The notes beneath the pieces were generated by a model. That model searched no databases, had not been told where the DNA came from, and worked only from the letters and a program-made list of their open reading frames with translations. From NCBI RefSeq assembly GCF_004762045.1, contig NZ_SJOM01000007.1, positions 4,217,451-4,281,450 of the forward strand: a stretch of 64,000 bases of DNA, given 5' to 3'. The position numbers and the translations under genes are program-made. Origin of the DNA: Mycobacterium sp. DL99. Lineage in GTDB: Bacteria; Actinomycetota; Actinomycetes; Mycobacteriales; Mycobacteriaceae. Shown here one piece after another: positions 33,439-42,357 of the stretch. How positions within the stretch are numbered: position 1 is the first letter of the stretch; every line of letters starts with the position of its first letter.

Positions 33439-34971
33439 TCACGCCGACCCGACAGCTCCGACCACCTGGCCCGCCAGCGTCCAGGCCAGCAGGCCGAACA
33501 CCAACACGGCCAGCCCGCGGCGCACCAAGGGCAGCCGCCACAGCACCGTCAATGCCACACCGCCGAGGGCCACCGACACCACACCGGCCAGGCCCGAGGG
33601 CGACGGCAGCGCGGCCGCCGGCCACGCCGACGCCCACCGCGCCACCGACAGCAGCCACCACAGCTCGGGCCCGGTGAACCGGATCAGCAGCTGCGCCCCG
33701 CCCGGCCAGATATCCGCACACACCGCGGCCGCCGTGCCGAGAATCGTGATCGGCGGAATCACCCCGGCCACCGCGAGGTTGGCGCCCACCGCCACCAGGC
33801 TGACGGTTCCCGAGATCCCGGCCACCAGCGGGGCCGTGACCAATTGGGCCACCACCGCGACGCTGACCGCCGCCGCCACCGGGCGCGGCCAACCCCGGTC
33901 CTGCAGCCGGCGCGACCACACCGGAGCCAGGACGACGATGCCCGCCGTGGCGCACACCGACAGCGCAAACCCGACGTCGACCGCGAGTTCGGGGGCTGCG
34001 ATCATCAACGCGATCACGCTGGCTGCCAGTGCAGGCACCGCTTGCCGCCGCCGGTGGGTCAACACCGCGAGCAGCGTCACCGCGCCCATCACCGCGGCCC
34101 GCAACACACTGGCCGAGGGCTGCACGACGATGACGAAGCCGACCAGACCGGCCCCGGCCAGGACCGCTGCCACCCTCGGCCCGACCAGTGCGGCGCTCAG
34201 CAACAGCGCGCCGCACACGATCGTCACGTTGGCCCCCGACACCGCGGTCAGATGTGTGAGACCCGCTGTGCGGAACTGCGCGGTGGTCGTACCGGTGACC
34301 GCCGAGGTGTCCCCGAGCACCAGCGCAGGCAGCATGGCGGCCTGGTCGGCGGGCAGCACCGCACGTGCCGCCTCCGCGAAGCGCGAACGCGTCTGCGCCG
34401 CAACACGTTGCACGGCTGAAGCCTCCCCCAGCGACAGCTGACCCGATGCCGCCAGCACCGCCACACTCAGATCCTTGCGGTCCTGGCGTCTCACAGTGGC
34501 CCGGAACCGCACCGGAATCCCCGGGCCGGCCTGACCGAACGACGATGGGGCGAACACCAGGACCCGACCCGACATCGGGACCTGGTCAACCTCACGCAGC
34601 GCGGCGCGGAACATCAGCCGACCCCCTTTGATCACCCGCGGGGTCTCCCCGGGAACCACCTCGACCGTCACGGCCGCGCCGTAGAGCCGGCCGATCGGGT
34701 GATGCTCGACCTGATGCACATGTAGTCCGACCGCCATGGCGAACCCGGCCGCCACGGCCGCGACAGCCACAACCGCGGCCGCGATCGGCTGAGCGGCCGC
34801 CGGGTCATGCCTGCCGCCCCATCGCGCGGCCAGCCAGGTCAACCCCACCGCGCCGAGGCCCACCACGACCGCGGCACCGGGGTGCCAGACGATTCCGGCC
34901 GCCGAGACCGACCACGCGGTCAGGGCGGCCGGGACGATCCGCAGATCCAGGCACTGCCCCTCGGCCCACAC
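33439..34971 (-). CDS. comEC: ComEC/Rec2-type DNA-translocation membrane protein
   Basis: This 510-residue polytopic protein has the ComEC competence domain: LPALVLGDTSAVTGTTTAQF, TAGLTHLTAVSGANVTIVCG and AVMGAVTLLAVLTHRRRQAV, within about ten membrane segments. It should form the inner-membrane channel for single-stranded DNA. The C-terminal metallo-beta-lactamase domain of Bacillus ComEC is absent, as in M. tuberculosis Rv2414c. GTG 34971 gives the expected length; further upstream codons lie in a low-quality extension overlapping comEA. Confidence 0.87.
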   Translation of the reverse strand: MWAEGQCLDLRIVPAALTAWSVSAAGIVWHPGAAVVVGLGAVGLTWLAARWGGRHDPAAAQPIAAAVVAVAAVAAGFAMAVGLHVHQVEHHPIGRLYGAAVTVEVVPGETPRVIKGGRLMFRAALREVDQVPMSGRVLVFAPSSFGQAGPGIPVRFRATVRRQDRKDLSVAVLAASGQLSLGEASAVQRVAAQTRSRFAEAARAVLPADQAAMLPALVLGDTSAVTGTTTAQFRTAGLTHLTAVSGANVTIVCGALLLSAALVGPRVAAVLAGAGLVGFVIVVQPSASVLRAAVMGAVTLLAVLTHRRRQAVPALAASVIALMIAAPELAVDVGFALSVCATAGIVVLAPVWSRRLQDRGWPRPVAAAVSVAVVAQLVTAPLVAGISGTVSLVAVGANLAVAGVIPPITILGTAAAVCADIWPGGAQLLIRFTGPELWWLLSVARWASAWPAAALPSPSGLAGVVSVALGGVALTVLWRLPLVRRGLAVLVFGLLAWTLAGQVVGAVGSA

Positions 34972-35017
34972 ATCGCCGACCGGGCCGTCACTGCCGGAAC
35001 CATCCCTGCTCTGACCA

Positions 35018-35854
35018 TTACGCCCGGACCAGCCCACGCAGTTTCTCCAGCCGCGCCGGCCCGATCCCGTCGACGTCGCCGAGCTGATCGACACTGTCGA
35101 ACCGGCCGTGCGCAGCCCGCCAGGCCACGATCGCCTCGGCGGTCACCGGGCCGACGCCGGGCAGCGCGTCAAGGTCCTCGACGGTGGCGGTGTTGAGGTC
35201 CACGGGCCCCGACGGCGCGCCGGACGCAGGAGCGGGGGCACCACGCGAAGCGGACACCGGAGCCTCACCCGCGACCGAGCTGCCCATGGTCGCCGGTTGA
35301 CCAGGTGGCGCGTCGATGCCGACCACGATCTGTTCACCGTCACCGACCCGGCGGGCCATGTTCAACCCGATCAGGTCGGCTCCGTCGAGCGGCCCGCCGG
35401 CGGCCTCCAGCGCGTCGGCGATCCTCGCCCCGGACTGCAGGGTCACCAGGCCCGGTTTGTGCACCAGGCCGACCACGCTGACCACCACCGGCCCTCCGGG
35501 GGCGTTGCCCGGCGGTGTCGGGGCAGCTGACGAAACCATCTGTACCGGTGGAAGATTCGCCGAGGCGACCGGTGGTGGCCGCTGGCGGATCAGGGCGAAG
35601 ACAGTGATCAGGATCGCCAGTACCCCGACGCCGGCCAGCGCCAGCGCCCCGGCGCGGCCGGGATCGGCGCGCACCCCGGCCAACCACCCGGGCCCGTCCC
35701 CCGGGGACGTATCGGGCAGCCATCTCGACAGCGCATTCTCAGACGCGGTGTCCCGGTCTGACCTGTCCTCGCCCTCGGCGTCGCGATCATCCCCGTCGTC
35801 CGGTCGGCCGCCACGCAGGCGACGGAGCCGCTCCACCGCCAAATCGGTACCCAT
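35018..35854 (-). CDS. comEA: ComEA-like DNA-binding protein
   Basis: This 278-residue protein has an acidic cytoplasmic N-terminus (1-75), one membrane helix (about 86-107, ALALAGVGVLAILITVFALI), an SLBB domain (VVVSVVGLVHKPGLVTLQSG) and a C-terminal helix-hairpin-helix pair (LNTATVEDLDALPGVGPVTA and LGDVDGIGPARLEKLRGLV). It should hold DNA outside the membrane for ComEC. It lies 46 bp before comEC. Natural transformation is not established in most mycobacteria, so the actual role is open. Confidence 0.9.
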   Translation of the reverse strand: MGTDLAVERLRRLRGGRPDDGDDRDAEGEDRSDRDTASENALSRWLPDTSPGDGPGWLAGVRADPGRAGALALAGVGVLAILITVFALIRQRPPPVASANLPPVQMVSSAAPTPPGNAPGGPVVVSVVGLVHKPGLVTLQSGARIADALEAAGGPLDGADLIGLNMARRVGDGEQIVVGIDAPPGQPATMGSSVAGEAPVSASRGAPAPASGAPSGPVDLNTATVEDLDALPGVGPVTAEAIVAWRAAHGRFDSVDQLGDVDGIGPARLEKLRGLVRA

Positions 35855-35941
35855 GCCCGCGACGGTAGGTGCCGTTCACGACGGTTCCAGGCTTCCGAAC
35901 CTTCGGCACCGGCCGGCTGTGGATGAATCTCGCGCTGTGAA

Positions 35942-36736
35942 TTACCTACCCGCTGCACCGTTGGGGGACGGAGGCGGCGTGGCCCGCTCCAGGAAGCGCA
36001 GCAGTTCCACCGGGAACGGCAGCACCACAGTGGAGTTCTTCTCCGCGGCCACTTCGACGACCGTTTCCAGCAGCCGCAGTTGCAGGGCCGCCGGCTCAGC
36101 CGCCATCACATCGGCAGCCGCGGCGAGCTTTTCTGACGCCTGAAGTTCGCCGTCCGCGGTGATGACGCGGGCCCGCCGTTCCCGCTCGGCCTCGGCCTGA
36201 CGCGCGATCGACCGCTTCATCGAATCCGGCAGTACGACATCTTTGATCTCGACCCGGTCGATGTGTATCCCCCAGCCCACCGCAGGGTTGTCGATGAGCA
36301 GTTCCAGGCCTTGATTGAGCCGCTCCCGGTTGGACAGGAGGTCGTCCAGATTGCTCTTGCCGATGATCGACCGCAGCGAGGTCTGGGCCACCTGGCCGAT
36401 CGCCGACATGTAGTCCTGGACGTCGACCACGGCCCGCACCGGGTCGATCACCTTGAAGTAGATGACCGCGTCGACGCGCACGGTGACGTTGTCGCGGGTG
36501 ATGCCATCCTGGGCGGGGATCGGCATCGTGATGATCTGCATGTTGACCTTCTGCAACCGGTCGGCGACCGGAATCAGCATCGTCAGACCGGGTTGCCTGA
36601 CGTTGTCCCGGACCCGGCCCAACCGGAACACGACGCCCCGCTCGTACTGTCTGACCACGCGGATGTTGCTCACGCCGAGCCAGAACAGGGCGATGGCGCC
36701 GGCACCCATTGACGCGACCACGTAGAGCATGTCCAT
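35942..36736 (-). CDS. Slipin / SPFH (band 7) membrane protein
   Basis: This 264-residue protein has an N-terminal membrane helix (MLYVVASMGAGAIALFWLG) and a band 7 domain: VVRQYERGVVFRLGRVRDNV, DGITRDNVTVRVDAVIYFKV, TSLRSIIGKSNLDDLLSNRE and DSMKRSIARQAEAERERRAR. It should oligomerise on the cytoplasmic membrane as a scaffold. ATG 36736 is preferred because GAGGT lies 6 nt upstream; ATG 36754 would add six residues. No NfeD partner is adjacent, although slipins are often paired with one. Confidence 0.87.
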   Translation of the reverse strand: MDMLYVVASMGAGAIALFWLGVSNIRVVRQYERGVVFRLGRVRDNVRQPGLTMLIPVADRLQKVNMQIITMPIPAQDGITRDNVTVRVDAVIYFKVIDPVRAVVDVQDYMSAIGQVAQTSLRSIIGKSNLDDLLSNRERLNQGLELLIDNPAVGWGIHIDRVEIKDVVLPDSMKRSIARQAEAERERRARVITADGELQASEKLAAAADVMAAEPAALQLRLLETVVEVAAEKNSTVVLPFPVELLRFLERATPPPSPNGAAGR

Positions 36737-36906
36737 GATCCGACCTCGATTCATGGCTTCGCCGGGGCGAGCGTGCCCCGTACTTCGATTGTGCGACGGC
36801 GGTCCGCCTCCCGCCAGAACCGCGACCGGGCGGTGTGCCTACCGGTGGTGAACAAGTCCCCGATAGTGTCTAGAGTCCAGCGCAGGGCTCAGCGAGGGAG
36901 GCGATC

Positions 36907-37959
36907 ATGACCGCAGCGGGTAAGCCGATTCGGGTCATCCAATGGACCACCGGCAACATCGGACGACGCTCGCTGCACGCGATCATCGGCCGCGACGACA
37001 TGGAACTGGTCGGCGTGTACGCGTACGGCGCCGAAAAGGTCGGAGTCGACGCCGCGGAACTCGCCGGCTGGCCGGAACCCACCGGCATCAAAGCCACCAA
37101 CGACATCGACGAACTGATCGCGCTCAAGCCCGATGCCTGTTGCTACAACCCCATCTGGCCCAGCGTCGACGAACTCGTCGCGCTGCTGGAAGCGGGGGTG
37201 AACGTGTGTTCCACCGCGGCCTGGATCACCGGCGGCAAGCAGACCCCCGAGGACCTGGCACGCATCCAGAAGGCGTGTGAGGCAGGTAATTCCACGATCT
37301 TCGGCAGCGGCGCACACCCCGGCCTGACCAACATGATGGGCATGGTGCTGTCCAGCGCATGCGAGAGCGTCGACGAAATCCGTATCACCGAATCGGTCGA
37401 CTGCGGGGTGTACGAATCGGCCGGAACCATGGCTGCGATGGGTTTCGGCCAGGACCCCGCCACCCCGGGGCTGGCTGAGAACGTCCGCCTGGAAAGCGAA
37501 GTGTTCGCCGAGTCGGCGGCGATGATGGCCGACGCCATCGGCGCCAAGCTGGACCGGATCACCTTCGACGTGGAGTTCACCGCCGCCACCGACGACAGCG
37601 ATCTCGGTTTCATGCAGATCCCCAAAGGCACGGTGGCCAGCGTGTACGGCTACCACCGCGGCTGGGTGGGCGACAAGAACGTCGTCAGCGTCGGGTTCAA
37701 CTGGATCATGGGAAATCACGTCACCCCACCGAAGCCGGTGGCGCACGGTCACGTGATCCAGGTGTTCGGCGTCCCCAACATGCGCACCGTCGTTTACTGC
37801 CTGCCGTCGAAGGACTGGAGCGAAGTCAGCCTCAACGGGCTGGGCATGATCTACACCGCGCTGCCGGTCACCAATGCGGTGCCCGCGGTCGTTGCCGCCG
37901 CACCTGGGATCGTCACGCTCAAGGACCTGCCGCCGATCACCGGCCGCTTCGCCGGCTAG
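36907..37959 (+). CDS. DapB-like NAD(P)H-dependent dehydrogenase (amine dehydrogenase-like)
   Basis: This 350-residue protein has a Rossmann start (IRVIQWTTGNIGRRSLHAII) and the dihydrodipicolinate-reductase-like N-terminal domain common in mycobacteria, with CSTAAWITGGKQTPEDLARI and GSGAHPGLTNMMGMVLSSAC. It lacks the DapB histidine/lysine catalytic motif, so it is not a lysine-pathway enzyme. Engineered relatives show 2,4-diaminopentanoate or amine dehydrogenase activity, but the substrate here is unknown. GAGGGAGG lies just upstream of the ATG. Confidence 0.82.
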   Translation: MTAAGKPIRVIQWTTGNIGRRSLHAIIGRDDMELVGVYAYGAEKVGVDAAELAGWPEPTGIKATNDIDELIALKPDACCYNPIWPSVDELVALLEAGVNVCSTAAWITGGKQTPEDLARIQKACEAGNSTIFGSGAHPGLTNMMGMVLSSACESVDEIRITESVDCGVYESAGTMAAMGFGQDPATPGLAENVRLESEVFAESAAMMADAIGAKLDRITFDVEFTAATDDSDLGFMQIPKGTVASVYGYHRGWVGDKNVVSVGFNWIMGNHVTPPKPVAHGHVIQVFGVPNMRTVVYCLPSKDWSEVSLNGLGMIYTALPVTNAVPAVVAAAPGIVTLKDLPPITGRFAG

Positions 37960-38089
37960 AACGCGCGCCCATGGTTTTCAGGGGCGCAGCCGCTGCGCGA
38001 GCCGTGGCATACCCCGCACAGAGTCGGGCCGTTCCGTTGCCCGTCCTCCACGGCAATCCGGGCACCGACCGCGCCGCCGGCACCGAAAG

Positions 38090-38578
38090 TCATTGTGGTG
38101 CAGCGCCGATGGCGCACCGAACGAAAGCGTCGAGGATCGCGGTCCAGCCATCGGGCGAGTCCAGTGCTGACCGGATTTCCGCGGCACGGTCTCCGTAGCG
38201 GTCGAGGTTCCGGTGTGTCAGATCGAGTCGGGTGCGCCCCGGTTCCAGCTCGCTGAAGGTCACTTCGACCTCGGTTTCGAAGTCGGGATCGAACTTCCAG
38301 TCCGCGTTTATCTGCCACAGCAGCACCAGACGACTCGGCGGCTCCCACACCGCGACCCGACCCCAGTCACATTCGCTGCCGTCCTCGCCGAGCTCGAAAC
38401 AGCGGCCACCCACCCGCGGCTCGATCACCATGTCTTCTCGTGGCACGGTCGCGATGGAATGCTCACGCGGCCAGTACTCGCCCATGCGGGTGGCAAACAG
38501 TTCGAATGTTCGCTGGCGACTCAACGGCACGGTCACCGACCGCACTACCTGTGACTCAGCAGCTGATTGGGTGTCCAT
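38090..38578 (-). CDS. SRPBCC/AHSA1-family protein
   Basis: This 162-residue protein has the Aha1/SRPBCC beta-barrel pattern: VTVPLSRQRTFELFATRMGE, PRVGGRCFELGEDGSECDWG, WEPPSRLVLLWQINADW and VEVTFSELEPGRTRLDLTHR. These bind hydrophobic ligands in a cleft. The ATG shares one base with the stop of the upstream ArsR gene (TGATG), an arrangement found often for ArsR-SRPBCC pairs. Ligand unknown. Confidence 0.85.
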   Translation of the reverse strand: MDTQSAAESQVVRSVTVPLSRQRTFELFATRMGEYWPREHSIATVPREDMVIEPRVGGRCFELGEDGSECDWGRVAVWEPPSRLVLLWQINADWKFDPDFETEVEVTFSELEPGRTRLDLTHRNLDRYGDRAAEIRSALDSPDGWTAILDAFVRCAIGAAPQ

Positions 38579-38904
38579 CAGTTCTCCTCCCGGCTCTTCT
38601 CGGCCTCGGCCTCGGCCAGCAGTGCGAAATTGTCGAGCGTGGTTTCCCAGAACCGGTCCAGGTAATTGCGCACCACCGCTAATCCGCCCGGGTCTATTCG
38701 GTATAGCCGCCGGGCGCCCACGACAGACTCCAACACCAGCTCGGCATCCTTGAGTACCCGCAGATGCTGGGAGACAGCAGGTCGGGAGACCGGTAGCTGG
38801 TCGGCAAGCACCCCAACCGCCATCGGCCCCTCGAGGAGGATCTCGAGAATGGACCGACGGGTGTGGTCCCCGAGCGCATCGAGCACCGAGGCAGCAGATG
38901 CCAT
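38578..38904 (-). CDS. ArsR/SmtB-family repressor
   Basis: This 108-residue winged-helix protein has VLDALGDHTRRSILEILLEG, MAVGVLADQLPVSRPAVSQH (recognition helix) and LRVLKDAELVLESVVGARRL. It has no cysteine metal motif, so the signal is probably not a metal. ATG 38904 is chosen over the frame opening at 38940 because it matches family length and lies in a perfect 12+12 inverted repeat. It is translationally coupled to the SRPBCC gene. Confidence 0.87.
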   Translation of the reverse strand: MASAASVLDALGDHTRRSILEILLEGPMAVGVLADQLPVSRPAVSQHLRVLKDAELVLESVVGARRLYRIDPGGLAVVRNYLDRFWETTLDNFALLAEAEAEKSREEN

Positions 38905-38930
38905 ATCGGTAAGTGTAGACTTACCGATAT
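38903..38930. promoter_or_regulatory. ArsR operator: perfect 12-bp inverted repeat
   Basis: ATATCGGTAAGT (38903-38914), four spacer bases GTAG, ACTTACCGATAT (38919-38930). The repeat covers the ArsR start codon and the 26 bases before it, fitting autorepression. The TAAGT core in an AT-rich island stands out from the surrounding sequence. Confidence 0.65.
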
Positions 38931-38960
38931 TCACGGTCAACGGTAGTTTGGACTACCGGT

Positions 38961-39803
38961 TCACTCGGGCTCGTCGACCGATACGCACGCACCGACCGCG
39001 CCACCACCCACATGAACGGCCAGCACCGCGCCCATGTCGGTCACCGACAGCGACCGCAGGTGCGGCAGGCGGCCGGTGAGCGCCGCGGCGATCTCCTCGG
39101 CCCCGTCCGGGTTGTCGACATGGTGGACCACGACGCTCACAGCGCGGTCGCCCGCCGCGTCGACGATCTGATCGACAAGTGCCGCATGTGCTTTCGAAAT
39201 CGTCCGGATACGTTGCGAGAGCACCAACCGGCCATCGACATCCAGGCGCAGCAGCGGTTTGAGCGACAGCGCGGTGCCCAGCCACGATGCCGCCGCACCG
39301 ATCCGGCCACTGCGCCGCAGGTTGTCGAGACGGTGCACGACGATGAACGCCTGCCCTCGCGGTACCGCGGCACGAGCCGCGGCCTCGACAGCGTCGAGTG
39401 TTCCTCCGCCACGGGCTGATTCGGCGGCGGCCAGAGCGACGAAGCCCACCCCCATTGCTGCCGCTCGGGAGTTCACCACCCGGACGGCCTGCCCGATCTC
39501 GCGGGCCACAGCAGCAGCCGTGCTGTAGGTACTCGAGAGCGCGGCCGAAATATGCACTGCGACAACACCATCACCGCCGCTGTCGGCCAGCGCCTGCCGA
39601 TAGGTGTCGGCGAGGTCAGCCGGCGAGGCCCCCGACGTGGTGACCCGCGCCCGCTCATAGATGCCCGACGGCATCGGATCAAGACCTTCGCGCCAGTCAT
39701 TGCCGTCGTCGAGGATGTGCAACGGCACCTGCCGGATTCCCCACTGCTCACACAACTCAGGTCGCAACCGCGACGTCGAGTCGGTCACTACCATGACCGC
39801 CAT
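38961..39803 (-). CDS. DegV-family fatty-acid-binding protein
   Basis: This 280-residue protein has the DegV start MAVMVVTDSTSRLRPELCEQ, VTTSGASPADLADTYRQALA and SRAAAMGVGFVALAAAESAR. DegV proteins bind a fatty acyl chain and, in Firmicutes, feed the FakA kinase; no kinase gene is nearby. The position matches Rv2417c. It begins 3 bp after the octT stop. Confidence 0.9.
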   Translation of the reverse strand: MAVMVVTDSTSRLRPELCEQWGIRQVPLHILDDGNDWREGLDPMPSGIYERARVTTSGASPADLADTYRQALADSGGDGVVAVHISAALSSTYSTAAAVAREIGQAVRVVNSRAAAMGVGFVALAAAESARGGGTLDAVEAAARAAVPRGQAFIVVHRLDNLRRSGRIGAAASWLGTALSLKPLLRLDVDGRLVLSQRIRTISKAHAALVDQIVDAAGDRAVSVVVHHVDNPDGAEEIAAALTGRLPHLRSLSVTDMGAVLAVHVGGGAVGACVSVDEPE

Positions 39804-39805
39804 CG

Positions 39806-40570
39806 TCAGTCGGTGGAATCCAGTTGTGGCACACCAGCAGCGGCCAGCCCCTTGAGCATCAACTCGGCCACCGCCCGGTGAGCTTCGAAATTCCAGTGGA
39901 TGCCGTCGGGATTGCCCCGCCCGCTGAGCACCTCGTCCGCCACGGCGGCCTTGAGATCCACCAACGGCACGTCATGCTCCTGGGCCCAGGCCGAGATCGC
40001 CTTGACCGTGGGCTCACGCCCGTGATGGGCCTTGCCGTAGGTGTCGGCGATGTGCACAGAGGGCAGCGAGGCCACCACCGGAATACCCGGCCGGTTGAAA
40101 TCGATGGCGTTGCGAGTCATCTCCAGGTACTCGACCGTCACATGCGGTGGCAGCGCCGCGCGGGCGACAGGCGACAACCGCGGTTGGATCCAGCCGTAGC
40201 CGTCCCGTGCCCAGCGCCGCAGCCACGCCGGCCGCACATACCGGATCAACTCACGCAGCGCCGTCGGCAGCGGCGAGGGCAGCGAATCCATTCCGCTGGT
40301 GGCGAATACCACCGCGCCGGCACGCGGCAAGGCCGCCCACGCCCGCGGATCCTGGGTCGAAGCCCACCAGACGTCACGGGTGGTCCAGCCGATGCGACCG
40401 ATGAGCTCGACGTCCCAGCCCAACTGCTCGGCCACGATGTTGGGCCAGATCCGCGGATCGTCGGACGGTAGACCGCCGGTCGGGCCGAAATACGAAAGAG
40501 AATCACAGAACACGAGCAGTGTCGGGCGGCCGTTACGCGAGGACGCTGACGGCTCGTGATCAGAGGACAT
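39806..40570 (-). CDS. octT: SGNH hydrolase-fold octanoyltransferase OctT (Rv2418c type)
   Basis: This 254-residue protein has the SGNH blocks LLVFCDSLSYFGPTGG (nucleophile Ser) and NPDGIHWNFEAHRAVAEL (Asp-x-x-His). In M. tuberculosis the Rv2418c product octanoylates diglucosylglycerate, an early step in methylglucose lipopolysaccharide synthesis. ATG 40570 overlaps the gpgP stop by 11 bp; a longer frame lies inside gpgP. Together with the next gene it forms a small MGLP module. Confidence 0.82.
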   Translation of the reverse strand: MSSDHEPSASSRNGRPTLLVFCDSLSYFGPTGGLPSDDPRIWPNIVAEQLGWDVELIGRIGWTTRDVWWASTQDPRAWAALPRAGAVVFATSGMDSLPSPLPTALRELIRYVRPAWLRRWARDGYGWIQPRLSPVARAALPPHVTVEYLEMTRNAIDFNRPGIPVVASLPSVHIADTYGKAHHGREPTVKAISAWAQEHDVPLVDLKAAVADEVLSGRGNPDGIHWNFEAHRAVAELMLKGLAAAGVPQLDSTD

Positions 40571-41237
40571 CGTTAGCCACCTGTGCCGAGGCATTCCAGA
40601 CATCCAGCCGCCAGCGGATCGCATCCATATCCGACTCGTCGGCGGTGTCTCCCGAATGTCCGGACAGCTGAACCCAACTGGCGTTCCCCATGCCGCCGAG
40701 CACCGGCCAGTTGTCCACCGGCAGACCGAGAAGGCCCGCGGTCAGCGCCGCGATCAACCCGCCGTGAGCGACCAGCACGACGGGGCGGTCTGAACCATCC
40801 AGACCCCATTCCGGCTGTCCGGCAACAAGTTCGGCTACCACCGGAACACTGCGGTCGGCCACGTCGACCCGGCTTTCACCACCGTGCGGTGCCCACCGCG
40901 CATCCTCGCGCCAGGCTTCGCGAGCGCCCGGTGCCATCGTGTCGACTTCCTGGTGGGTCAGGCCCTGCCAATCCCCCAGGTGCGTCTCACGCAACCGCTT
41001 GTCCACCTGTACCGGGATCCCGGCACGATCACCGAGGGTCACCGCGGTATCGAGGGCGCGCTTGAGGTCCGAGGACACGATCAACAGCGGCTGACGCTTG
41101 GCGAGCACCTCGGCAGCCGCGGCGGCCTGGTCGCGGCCGAGATCGGACAGCTCGGTGTCGAGCTGACCCTGCATCCGGCTGCCCGCGTTGTACTCGGTCT
41201 GGCCGTGGCGCAACAGCACCAACCGACGGACCTTCAT
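40560..41237 (-). CDS. gpgP: Glucosyl-3-phosphoglycerate phosphatase
   Basis: This 225-residue histidine phosphatase has VLLRHGQTEYNAGSRMQGQL (catalytic His), RLRETHLGDWQGLT (Glu) and PVVLVAHGGLIAALTAGLLG (second His). Rv2419c removes phosphate from glucosyl-3-phosphoglycerate in the methylglucose lipopolysaccharide pathway. ATG 41237 has GAGGG just upstream, 7 bp after the rsfS stop. The operon runs nadD-rsfS-gpgP-octT-degV. Confidence 0.9.
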   Translation of the reverse strand: MKVRRLVLLRHGQTEYNAGSRMQGQLDTELSDLGRDQAAAAAEVLAKRQPLLIVSSDLKRALDTAVTLGDRAGIPVQVDKRLRETHLGDWQGLTHQEVDTMAPGAREAWREDARWAPHGGESRVDVADRSVPVVAELVAGQPEWGLDGSDRPVVLVAHGGLIAALTAGLLGLPVDNWPVLGGMGNASWVQLSGHSGDTADESDMDAIRWRLDVWNASAQVANDVL

Positions 41238-41244
41238 CGCGCCC

Positions 41245-41631
41245 TCATTCCGCCAACTCCGGGTCCGCCGGCCCACCAAGTTCGACCGGAACCGTCGGGC
41301 AGTCCCGCCACAGCCGTTCGAGGGCGTAGAACTCCCGCTCGTCCTGGTGCTGGATGTGCACCACGATGTCGACGTAGTCGAGCAGCGTCCAGCGCCCCTC
41401 GCGGGTGCCCTCGCGGCGCGCGGGCTTGTACCCGGCCAGCCGCATCTTGTCCTCGACCTCGTCGACGATCGCGTTGACCTGGCGTTCGTTGGAGGCTGAC
41501 GCGATGACGAAGCAGTCGGTGATCACCAACTGGCCCGACACGTCGATCACCACCACATCGTCGGCCAACTTGGCCGAGGCAGCCTGGGCGGCCACCGTCG
41601 CCATTGCGACGGCCTCGTCGGTCGCGCTCAT
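41245..41631 (-). CDS. rsfS: Ribosomal silencing factor RsfS
   Basis: This 128-residue protein has VVIDVSGQLVITDCFVIASA, NERQVNAIVDEVEDKMRLAG and WTLLDYVDIVVHIQHQDERE, the RsfS/Iojap signature. It binds L14 and blocks subunit joining in starvation. The ATG overlaps the nadD stop by 4 bp, and the pair order nadD-rsfS is typical. Confidence 0.93.
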   Translation of the reverse strand: MSATDEAVAMATVAAQAASAKLADDVVVIDVSGQLVITDCFVIASASNERQVNAIVDEVEDKMRLAGYKPARREGTREGRWTLLDYVDIVVHIQHQDEREFYALERLWRDCPTVPVELGGPADPELAE

Positions 41632-42275
41632 CGAACCGGCTCCATGATGTGTTCACCCTTCCCGTCTGCGGAGTACAACCCGCGTTTGGTCACGTACTGG
41701 ACCACGCCGTCGGGCACCAGGTACCAGATCGGCCGGCCTTCGGAGGCGCGCTTACGGCAGTCGCTGGAGGAGATCGCCAGTGCAGGCACCTCGACCAACG
41801 TCAACGCTTCCGGTGGCAGCTCACGCAACGCCGCCTCGATATGGTCACCGTCGAGCTCGTAGCCCGGCCGGCTGACACCGACGAACCTGGCCATGGAGAA
41901 GAGGTCTTCCCAGTTCTGCCAGGACAGGATCGATGCCAGGGCATCGGCTCCGGTGATGAAGTACAGGTCGGTGTCGGCATTCAGATCACGCAGGTCACGC
42001 AGGGTGTCCTTGGTGTAGGTCGCCCCGCCCCGATCGATGTCGACCCGGCTGACCGAGAATCGCGGGTTGGACGCGGTCGCGATCACCGTCATCAGATACC
42101 GGTCCTCGGCGGCGCTGACCCTCCGGTCGTGTTTCTGCCACGGCTGACCGGTCGGGACGAACACCACCTCGTCGAGCTCGAACAGGTCCGCGACCTCACT
42201 CGCCGCGACCAGGTGCCCGTTGTGGACGGGATCGAATGTCCCGCCCATCACGCCCAGCCTGCGCCGTCTTGCCAC
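41628..42275 (-). CDS. nadD: Nicotinate-nucleotide adenylyltransferase
   Basis: This 215-residue nucleotidyltransferase has GVMGGTFDPVHNGHLVAASE (HxGH-type motif), PTGQPWQKHDRRVSAAEDRY and ISSSDCRKRASEGRPIWYLV. It makes nicotinate adenine dinucleotide for NAD. GTG 42275 gives VARRRRLGVMGGTFDP, the mycobacterial start; the longer frame adds a low-quality 20 residues. NadE, which completes the pathway, is at 52665-50623. Confidence 0.94.
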   Translation of the reverse strand: MARRRRLGVMGGTFDPVHNGHLVAASEVADLFELDEVVFVPTGQPWQKHDRRVSAAEDRYLMTVIATASNPRFSVSRVDIDRGGATYTKDTLRDLRDLNADTDLYFITGADALASILSWQNWEDLFSMARFVGVSRPGYELDGDHIEAALRELPPEALTLVEVPALAISSSDCRKRASEGRPIWYLVPDGVVQYVTKRGLYSADGKGEHIMEPVR

Positions 42276-42357
42276 AAAGAGGCAGCTTACGGGAGCGCTG
42301 ACGTCGGCCGGCACCCGCGCGAACCCAGCCGGCACAGGGGCGATGCGATGCGCAGGC

